Assembly: GCA_003250235.1 (NCBI GenBank)
Contig: QKGY01000010.1
Location: 1-8,052, forward strand
DNA length: 8,052 bases
From: Desulfuromonadaceae bacterium
GTDB taxonomy: Bacteria > Desulfobacterota > Desulfuromonadia > Desulfuromonadales > SZUA-540
Direction of reading: 5' to 3'
Shown one piece after another: positions 1 through 4,920 of this stretch (its first letter is position 1; each line of letters starts with the position of its first letter). The notes under the pieces are model-generated. The model was not told the DNA's origin and searched no databases. It saw only the letters and a program-made list of their open reading frames with translations. Position numbers and translations under genes: made by a program.

Positions 1-375
1 CTCGTAGACGGCAACGGAGCGGTCCGGATGGTCGGGATCGCGCAGGGCTCCGCCCCCGACGCTGAAAACCTGCCAGAAAGCGCGAACGCCGCCGTCAGGG
101 CCCAGCGTCTCGAACAGCATGCCGTTGGGATGAAAGTCCAGAGTCTTGTCCGGCCTCCATACCAGCTCGAGCGTGTGGTCGGCAAAGGCATCGTAAAGGG
201 CACGGTCGGTCAGGTGGCCGCGTCCCGTGGCGGCCAGGCTGCCATACAGGGTGACGCGGTAGGAAGAGGCTTGCGGGTGGTCGTGCAGGAAGATTTCCGC
301 TGCCCTGCGCGGTGCCATGGTATGGCTGCTGGATGGGCCGGGTCCAATCCGAAAGAGCTCGCGAATCGAGTGCAT
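1..375 (-). CDS. sdaA: L-serine dehydratase (iron-sulfur type), N-terminal beta domain, partial
   Basis: The first 125 codons are visible, reading leftward off the window edge. The product would convert L-serine to pyruvate and ammonia in the cytoplasm with an oxygen-sensitive [4Fe-4S] cluster. The start region reads MHSIRELFRIG, followed by the family signature GPSSSHT at residues 13-19. Further family motifs are GHLTDRAL (53-60), FHPNGM (81-86) and SVGGG (105-109). All belong to the beta (substrate-binding/ACT-like) domain; the alpha domain with the cluster cysteines would lie outside. The ATG at 375 is supported by GGAAAGG (minus strand, 381-387) about five bases upstream. The gene is divergent from the PLP-enzyme operon and has its own sigma-54-like promoter, so it is probably co-controlled. 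The gene could be single-chain (sdaA) or split (sdaAB); the visible part cannot decide. Family identity is clear, exact substrate is inferred. Confidence 0.9.
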   Translation of the reverse strand, partial: MHSIRELFRIGPGPSSSHTMAPRRAAEIFLHDHPQASSYRVTLYGSLAATGRGHLTDRALYDAFADHTLELVWRPDKTLDFHPNGMLFETLGPDGGVRAFWQVFSVGGGALRDPDHPDRSVAVYE

Positions 376-387
376 GGAATCCTTTCC

Positions 388-410
388 GTTCCGGAACAAA
401 CCTCCGGAAG
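388..410 (-). repeat. Paired TCCGGA elements in the sdaA leader (possible hairpin)
   Basis: GTTCCGGAAC at 388-397 is a perfect 10-bp palindrome, and CTCCGGAAG at 402-410 repeats its core. In the minus-strand transcript, TTCCGGA and TCCGGAA can form a 7-bp hairpin with a short loop immediately upstream of the serine dehydratase ribosome-binding site (381-387). It may be an operator or a translational control element. Chance occurrence in GC-rich DNA is possible. Confidence 0.35.
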
Positions 411-470
411 CCGCCGTATCCGATAACCAATGAGAAGGAATGCGCTGAAAACTCCTCCTTTCCGTTCACT

Positions 471-486
471 TGCAAAAAACCCGCCG
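471..486 (-). promoter_or_regulatory. Sigma-54-like promoter for the serine dehydratase gene
   Basis: Read on the minus strand the site is CGGCGGG, four bases, TTGCA. Against the consensus TGGCACG-N4-TTGCA it has the essential GG and GC doublets at exactly the right spacing and a perfect -12 block; the -24 block differs at three of seven bases. It predicts a start near 460 and an 85-base leader. It is the weakest of the three in the -24 block, but it mirrors the rightward site. Confidence 0.45.
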
Positions 487-509
487 CGGTTCACACGCGA
501 AACGAGACA

Positions 510-548
510 GCCGGCAAGCCGCTGCGAGAGGGCCGGAGTCTTGCCGGC
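510..548. repeat. 9-bp perfect inverted repeat between divergent promoters
   Basis: GCCGGCAAG (510-518) and CTTGCCGGC (540-548) are exact reverse complements separated by 21 bases, with arm centres 30 bp apart (about three helical turns). The repeat lies between the two outward-facing sigma-54-like promoters, where an enhancer-binding activator or a repressor could act on both. Palindromic activator sites are typical for sigma-54 activators; the assignment here is inference from position and symmetry. Confidence 0.5.
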
Positions 549-569
549 ACGAAATGAGCTTGTCAGAGG

Positions 570-585
570 TGGCTCGCAAAATGCA
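570..585 (+). promoter_or_regulatory. Sigma-54-like (-24/-12) promoter of the PLP-enzyme operon
   Basis: The site is TGGCTCG, four bases (CAAA), ATGCA. It matches the sigma-54 consensus TGGCACG-N4-TTGCA at 10 of 12 fixed positions, including the invariant GG and GC doublets with correct spacing. The predicted start is near 596, giving a leader of roughly 107 bases before the first PLP-enzyme gene. Such promoters need an AAA+ enhancer-binding activator, which is not in the window. Confidence 0.6.
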
Positions 586-672
586 AGGTGATTTCGCGCG
601 CACGCTCTTCTGCGGGGTCATCTGACCGCCGCTCCCCCGCGCTGCCAGCCCACCCATCCCCCGGAAAGGAGC

Positions 673-688
673 CTCCTGTCCCCAGGAG
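673..688 (+). promoter_or_regulatory. Hairpin covering the Shine-Dalgarno of the threonine synthase-like gene
   Basis: CTCCTG (673-678), loop TCCC, and CAGGAG (683-688) form a perfect 6-bp stem. The right arm contains AGGAG, the closest Shine-Dalgarno match to the ATG at 703, though it sits 14 bases away, further than usual. A second purine-rich tract, AAAGGAG (665-671), lies just upstream. The arrangement could mask ribosome entry; this is inference from base pairing alone. Confidence 0.35.
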
Positions 689-702
689 CCACGGTTGACC
701 CT

Positions 703-1965
703 ATGGACCAGGTTCTCGGCCTGAAATGCCTGCTCTGCGGCAAAGAATACCTCCCCGACCAGGTGGACTATGTCTGCCCGGATCACGGAGACGAGGGGAT
801 TCTCGACGTCTGCTACGATTATACGCGAATCGCCCGACGCCTCACCCCGGACACCCTCCGGCACTCCTCGGATACCAGCATGTGGCGCTACCGGGCGCTT
901 CTGCCCGTTGAACCGGGATCGGAGATCCCCCCCCTGGCCGTCGGCTGGACCCCGCTGTACCCGGCTCCGCGCCTTGCCGCCGACCTGGGGCTGAACCAGC
1001 TGTGGGTCAAGGACGACGGCCGGCAACCGACCGCCTCGTTCAAGGACCGGGCCAGCGCCGTTGCCGTGGTCAAGGCGAAGGAGAAAGGGGTCTCGGTCAT
1101 CACCACCGCCAGCACCGGCAACGCCGCCGCCGCCCTGAGCGGGCTGTGCGCCAGCGTTGGCCAGGCCAACGTGATCTTCGTCCCCGCCACGGCGCCGCAG
1201 GCGAAGATCGCCCAGTTGCTGGCCTTCGGCTCGACGGTCATGCTGGTCCAGGGGACCTATGACGACGCCTTCGAGCTGTGCCTCAAGGCCGAGAAGGAAT
1301 ACGGCTGGTACAACCGCAACACCGGATACAACCCCTACATGAGCGAGGGGAAGAAGACCGCCGCTTTCGAGATCTGCGAGCAGCTCGGCTGGCAGGCCCC
1401 GGATGCCATCTTCGTCAGCGTCGGCGACGGCTGCATCATCGGCGGCCTGCACAAGGGCCTCAAGGACCTGAAGACGCTGGGGTGGATCGATCGCATGCCG
1501 CGCCTCATCGGCGTCCAGGCCGAGGGGAGCAACTACCTGACCGAAGCCTGGGAAAAGGGCGAAGACGTACTCACCAAGCCGCCGATTGCCGCACATACCC
1601 TGGCCGACAGCATCAGCGCCGGGCTCCCCCGCGACCGCGTCAAGGCGATGGCCGCCGTCAGGGAGACGCAAGGGGCGTACCTGAGCGTGCCTGACGAGGA
1701 GATCCTCGAGGCCATCCCGGCCCTGGCCCGCGGATGCGGCGTCTTTGCCGAACCGGCAGGCGCCGCGGCCTATGCGGGATTGGCAAAAGCCGTTCGCACC
1801 GGGCTCGTCTCGCCGCGGGATCGCCTCGTCGTGCTCAATACCGGCAGCGGACTCAAGGACATCGCCAGCGCCATGAAAGCGGTGCAGCGGGTTCACACCG
1901 AACCCTACACCCTCCCCCCGGATCTCGACGCGCTCAAAGAACTGGTCACGAAATGGAACCGATAG
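703..1965 (+). CDS. Threonine synthase-like PLP-dependent enzyme (fold type II)
   Basis: This is a 420-residue soluble PLP enzyme of the threonine synthase/threonine dehydratase superfamily. The N-terminus has a zinc-knuckle-like pattern, C9-x2-C12 and C25-x2-H28, as in many threonine synthases. TASFKDR (110-116) carries the Schiff-base lysine K114, STGN (137-140) is the substrate/cofactor loop, VGDGCIIGG (240-248) is the phosphate-binding turn, and NTGSGLKD (379-386) is the C-terminal cofactor contact. Length and order suit threonine synthase, which turns O-phosphohomoserine into threonine. However, the phosphate turn is GDGCIIGG, not the GNxGN/GNFG-like form I expect, and the genes around it are catabolic. 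A role in beta/gamma elimination or replacement on another amino acid is therefore plausible. The start at 703 places C9 and C12 where the family has them. It is followed after 28 bp by the second PLP gene, probably in one transcript. Confidence 0.85.
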   Translation: MDQVLGLKCLLCGKEYLPDQVDYVCPDHGDEGILDVCYDYTRIARRLTPDTLRHSSDTSMWRYRALLPVEPGSEIPPLAVGWTPLYPAPRLAADLGLNQLWVKDDGRQPTASFKDRASAVAVVKAKEKGVSVITTASTGNAAAALSGLCASVGQANVIFVPATAPQAKIAQLLAFGSTVMLVQGTYDDAFELCLKAEKEYGWYNRNTGYNPYMSEGKKTAAFEICEQLGWQAPDAIFVSVGDGCIIGGLHKGLKDLKTLGWIDRMPRLIGVQAEGSNYLTEAWEKGEDVLTKPPIAAHTLADSISAGLPRDRVKAMAAVRETQGAYLSVPDEEILEAIPALARGCGVFAEPAGAAAYAGLAKAVRTGLVSPRDRLVVLNTGSGLKDIASAMKAVQRVHTEPYTLPPDLDALKELVTKWNR

Positions 1966-1993
1966 AATGCCGCACCGTCACGAAGGAGAAACC

Positions 1994-3469
1994 ATGAACC
2001 TCATCGATTTGTCCAAACACGAGGCCACCCTGGAGCGCGCCGTCAAACTGGCCCGCGACCGTCACATCATCATCCCGACCTTCAAGCAGCAGATCAACCC
2101 CGAGCTGATCCCGGCCGCGATCACGCAGAAGCTCAAGCAGGTCGGTCTCTGGGACCTCAACCCGCTCAACCTTTTCCGCATCACCTGGCACAACGAACCG
2201 GTCGCCCAGGGGGGCGGTTTCGGCGGCGCCAATTTCGTCGAATTTCCCCGCGAGCTCACCGGCGTCAATGCCCGCATCTTCGCCCTCGTCGGCAAGTGGT
2301 TTCCCACCGGCGCCCACAAGGTCGGCGCCGCCTTCGGCTGCCTCGCTCCGAGACTGGTCACGGGACAGTTCGATCCCACCCGCCAGAAAGCGGTGTGGCC
2401 TTCGACCGGCAACTACTGCCGGGGCGGGGCGTACGACTCCAACCTGCTCGGGTGCGAATCGATCGCTATCCTGCCCGAAGGGATGAGCCAGGAGCGCTTC
2501 GAGTGGCTGGCCAGCGTCGCCGGCGAGACCATCAAGACCCCCGGCAGCGAAAGCAACGTCAAGGAGATCTTCGACAAGTGCTGGGAGCTGCGCAAGTCGG
2601 GGCAGGACCTGATGATCTTCAACCAGTTCGAGGAGTTCGGCAACTACCTCTGGCACTATGAGGTGACCGGCCGGGCGATGGCCGAGGTGGCCGAGAAGGT
2701 CATGGGCCCCGGCGACCGCTTCCGCGGCGCCGTCTACACCACCGGCTCGGCGGGAACCATCGCCAGCGGCGACTTCCTCAAGGAGCGCTTCCCCGGCTGC
2801 AAGATCGCCGCCAGCGAGGCCCTGCAATGCCCGACCCTGCTGGAGAACGGCTTCGGTGCCCACCGCATCGAGGGGATCGGCGACAAGCACGTCCCCTGGG
2901 TGCATAATGTCAAGAATACCGACATGGTCATGGCCATCGACGATGAAGGGCCCATGTCGCTGATCCGCCTGTTCAACACCCCGATCGGCCAGGAGTACCT
3001 GCGCAAACAGGGGGTTCCCGCCGAATTCCTGTCGCAGTTGCCGCTGCTGGGCATCTCCGGGGTGGCCAATCTGCTCTCCGCCATCAAGATGGCCAAGTAT
3101 TACGAGATGGAAGAGAACGACGTGGTCATGACCGTGCTCACCGACTCGATGGAGATGTACCAGAGCCGTCTGCGGGAGCTGACCGAGGAGCGCGGTGCGT
3201 TCAGCGAGGCCGATGCCGTGGCCGCCTATCACCAGTACCTCATGGGACAGACCACGGACAACCTGGAAGAGCTGAGCGTCCAGGGACGTCGGCGCATCCA
3301 CAACCTCAAGTACTACACCTGGGTCGAGCAGCAGGGCAAAACCTTCGACGAAATCCAGGCCCAGTGGTATGACGACAGCTACTGGAGCAGTATCCACGGC
3401 CATGTGGACGAACTCGACGCCCTGATCGACGAATTCAACGCCAGGACGGGGCTGCTGAAAAGCCTCTGA
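1994..3469 (+). CDS. Cysteine synthase/TrpB-like PLP-dependent enzyme with C-terminal extension
   Basis: This is a 491-residue fold-type-II PLP enzyme. PTGAHKVGAA (104-113) carries the probable Schiff-base lysine K109 in a GAHK context that resembles the tryptophan synthase beta chain. STGN (137-140), TTGSAGTIASGD (249-260, phosphate loop like the GTGGT of cysteine synthase) and GIGDKHVPW (294-302, like GIGxxxxP of cysteine synthase) complete the core. LTDSMEMYQSR (382-392) sits where the pyridine-nitrogen contact is expected. About 100 further residues (390-491), rich in charged and aromatic residues (YYTWVEQQG at 440-448), extend beyond a normal cysteine synthase of about 310 residues. The start at 1994 is fixed by AAGGAG at 1983-1988; an in-frame ATG at 1967 has no such site. 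Chemistry is probably beta-elimination or beta-replacement; the substrate is unknown. Databases usually call such proteins PLP-dependent protein subunit beta. Confidence 0.85.
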   Translation: MNLIDLSKHEATLERAVKLARDRHIIIPTFKQQINPELIPAAITQKLKQVGLWDLNPLNLFRITWHNEPVAQGGGFGGANFVEFPRELTGVNARIFALVGKWFPTGAHKVGAAFGCLAPRLVTGQFDPTRQKAVWPSTGNYCRGGAYDSNLLGCESIAILPEGMSQERFEWLASVAGETIKTPGSESNVKEIFDKCWELRKSGQDLMIFNQFEEFGNYLWHYEVTGRAMAEVAEKVMGPGDRFRGAVYTTGSAGTIASGDFLKERFPGCKIAASEALQCPTLLENGFGAHRIEGIGDKHVPWVHNVKNTDMVMAIDDEGPMSLIRLFNTPIGQEYLRKQGVPAEFLSQLPLLGISGVANLLSAIKMAKYYEMEENDVVMTVLTDSMEMYQSRLRELTEERGAFSEADAVAAYHQYLMGQTTDNLEELSVQGRRRIHNLKYYTWVEQQGKTFDEIQAQWYDDSYWSSIHGHVDELDALIDEFNARTGLLKSL

Positions 3470-3489
3470 TCCCTGGAAATCCGCCGCAT

Positions 3490-3531
3490 CCCCGGCCGTT
3501 CTTCCGACAGGGAAAGACGGCCGGGGGCTTT
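3490..3531 (+). terminator. Strong GC hairpin after the PLP genes
   Basis: CCCCGGCCGT (3490-3499) pairs perfectly with ACGGCCGGGG (3517-3526), and the inner CTTCC/GGAAAG can add partial pairing. Only a short T run (3529-3531) follows, so on its own it would be a weak intrinsic terminator or an RNA-stabilising 3' end. It begins 20 bases past the stop codon at 3467-3469. Confidence 0.55.
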
Positions 3532-3542
3532 ATCAAAACGAT

Positions 3543-3572
3543 AAGTTTTTCTCATTCTGAGAAGGCTTTTTT
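3543..3572 (+). terminator. Second hairpin with T6 tract
   Basis: AAGTTTTTCTCA (3543-3554) folds on TGAGAAGGCTT (3558-3568) around a TTC loop, using two G-U pairs and one bulged U. Six T residues (3567-3572) follow the C at 3566. This is an intrinsic-terminator form and, together with the GC hairpin just upstream, suggests that most transcripts end here. Confidence 0.6.
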
Positions 3573-3721
3573 CGTCCCAGCAGATCGCATTGCCCCGAAG
3601 CCCCCGAAAAGAGGGCATCGGCAACGTGAGCGCGCCGTTGGCATATCTGGTGAAAGGGTTTCCCGGAATGCCCGGCGTCTCGCGCAACGATCAGGGCCGC
3701 TACCCGCCAAGGAAAACCGTC
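3573..3721 (+). other. Unassigned leader before the YgeY-type gene
   Basis: About 150 bases lie between the terminator-like hairpins and the hydrolase start. I find no convincing sigma-70 or sigma-54 promoter and no riboswitch I recognise. An in-frame extension of the hydrolase back to an ATG at 3590 adds 44 residues but has no ribosome-binding site and no family similarity. Short self-complementary tracts (TGCCC/GGGCA near 3591-3616, GGG/CCC near 3658-3665) are present. If transcription starts afresh here, the promoter is atypical. Confidence 0.4.
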
Positions 3722-4909
3722 ATGCTGAACCGTGAACAGGAACAACAGGTCATCGCACTGTGCCAGCAGCTCATCCGCCGTCAGAGTTACTCCGGCGAGG
3801 AGAAGGAGGTTGTCTCCTGTCTCAAGCAGGCGTTCGAGGCCTTCGACTTCGACAACTGCCTGGTCGACAGCTACGGCAACGTCATCGGCCAGATCAAGGG
3901 CAGCCGCCCCGGCAAAACCATCCTGCTCGACGGACACATCGACACCGTTCCCGTCGCCGACCCTGCGCCCTGGAAGCACGCCCCCTTTGGCGGCGACCTC
4001 GTCGACGGCCGGATTTACGGTCGCGGCGCCTCGGACATGAAAGGGGCCGTGGCGGCCATGGTCTGCGCCGCCGGCTTTTTCGCCCAAGCCACCCGCAGGG
4101 ATTTCGCCGGCAACGTCTTCGTCGCCGGCGTGGTGCACGAGGAATGCTTCGAAGGGGTGGCGGCGCGCAAGATCAGCCAGCTCACTCGGCCGGACTATGT
4201 CGTTATCGGCGAAGCGTCCGAGCTGAACCTGAAGATCGGCCAGCGCGGCCGTGCCGAGATCGTGGTCGAGACCTTCGGCGTTCCGGCTCATTCCGCCAAC
4301 CCGCAAAAGGGGGTCAACGCCGTCTATCACATGGCCCGCCTCATCGAACGCATCCGCCGGCTGCCAGCCGCCAGTCATCCCGTACTCGGCCCAGGCATCC
4401 TGGAGCTGACCGATATCAAGTCCACCCCGTACCCGGGAGCTTCCGTGGTCCCCTCCTATTGCCGGGCCACCTATGACCGCCGCCTGCTGGTCGGCGAGAG
4501 CCCCGAGGAGGTGCTGGCCCCTCTGCAACAGCTCATCGCCGCAATGGCCGGGGAGGATGCGAGCTTCCAGGCCAAGGTCTCCTATGCGGCCGGCCGGGAG
4601 CGCTGCTACACCGGCGAGTGGATCGAAGAGGAGCGCTTCTTCCCCGGCTGGCTCTTCGACCGGGAGGCCCCCTTCGTGCGCCGGGCCCTCGACGGACTGC
4701 ACAAGGCCGGACTCTCCCCCGAAGTCACCCACTACGCCTTCTGCACCAACGGCAGCCACTATGCCGGAGAAGCGGGAATACAGACCCTCGGCTTCGGCCC
4801 CTCGCGGGAGAACCTGGCCCACACCATTGACGAACATATCGAGGTGGATCAGCTGCTGGGCGCCACCCGGGGCTATTACGGCATCATCGAATCGCTGCTC
4901 GCCGACTAA
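3722..4909 (+). CDS. ygeY: YgeY-family M20 metallohydrolase (N-acyl/N-carbamoyl amino acid amidohydrolase)
   Basis: This is a 395-residue cytoplasmic dizinc hydrolase of the M20 (ArgE/DapE/carboxypeptidase G2) family, which cuts N-acyl or N-carbamoyl groups from amino acids. All catalytic features are visible: H72 and D74 in GHIDTVP, bridging D105 in RGASDMKG, catalytic E140 and metal ligand E141 in VHEE, E164 in VIGEAS, and H367 in LAHTID. H190 in VPAHSANP belongs to the dimerisation domain. GQRGRAEIVVET (173-184), DIKSTPYPGASVVP (231-244) and FCTNGSHYAGEAGI (340-353) are hallmarks of the subgroup named YgeY, often called selenium metabolism-linked. The start at 3722 is chosen because AAGGAAAA (3709-3716) precedes it and residue 1 matches family starts. 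The deacylase gene follows after 11 bp. No ygeW or ygeX neighbour is present; the two PLP genes upstream may take the ygeX role. Confidence 0.88.
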   Translation: MLNREQEQQVIALCQQLIRRQSYSGEEKEVVSCLKQAFEAFDFDNCLVDSYGNVIGQIKGSRPGKTILLDGHIDTVPVADPAPWKHAPFGGDLVDGRIYGRGASDMKGAVAAMVCAAGFFAQATRRDFAGNVFVAGVVHEECFEGVAARKISQLTRPDYVVIGEASELNLKIGQRGRAEIVVETFGVPAHSANPQKGVNAVYHMARLIERIRRLPAASHPVLGPGILELTDIKSTPYPGASVVPSYCRATYDRRLLVGESPEEVLAPLQQLIAAMAGEDASFQAKVSYAAGRERCYTGEWIEEERFFPGWLFDREAPFVRRALDGLHKAGLSPEVTHYAFCTNGSHYAGEAGIQTLGFGPSRENLAHTIDEHIEVDQLLGATRGYYGIIESLLAD

Positions 4910-4920
4910 AGGGCGTTGCC

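Larger units (their letters stand above)
376..702. promoter_or_regulatory. Divergent intergenic control region
   Basis: These 327 bases separate the leftward serine dehydratase from the rightward PLP-enzyme genes, and I see no credible gene in them. They hold, from left to right: a paired TTCCGGAA-type element in the sdaA leader (388-410), a minus-strand sigma-54-like promoter (471-486), a 9-bp inverted repeat (510-548), a plus-strand sigma-54-like promoter (570-585) and a possible Shine-Dalgarno-masking hairpin (673-688). Small open frames crossing it (for example 312-557) lack ribosome-binding sites and family features. Confidence 0.7.

Noticed and set aside
466..1896. 476-residue minus-strand open frame opposite the threonine synthase-like gene
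   Set aside because: It is a mirror of a high-GC coding gene, with no ribosome-binding site and low-complexity Gly/Ala/Arg-rich content. The plus-strand frame carries clear PLP motifs.
703..1965. Calling the first PLP gene a true 2,3-diaminopropionate ammonia-lyase (ygeX)
   Set aside because: The lysine context is TASFKDR as in threonine synthase, with a zinc-knuckle-like N-terminus, unlike the YgeX pattern I recall.
1946..3403. 485-residue minus-strand open frame opposite the second PLP gene
   Set aside because: Same shadow effect of GC-rich codons; the product is rich in Gly, Ala, Asp and Val without recognisable motifs.
3619..3635. Possible sigma-54 site before ygeY (GG and GC doublets correctly spaced near 3620 and 3632)
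   Set aside because: Only the doublets and part of the -24 block match; the -12 block is GCGCG, so it is too weak. TTGGCA at 3638-3643 also lacks a partner -10 or -12 element.
3590..3721. 44-residue N-terminal extension of the YgeY-type protein
   Set aside because: The ATG at 3590 lacks a ribosome-binding site and the extra residues resemble no family member, whereas the ATG at 3722 has AAGGAAAA at good spacing.
3533..4837. 434-residue minus-strand open frame opposite ygeY
   Set aside because: It reads out of the terminator-like hairpin region and overlaps a gene with all M20 catalytic residues; no family features of its own.
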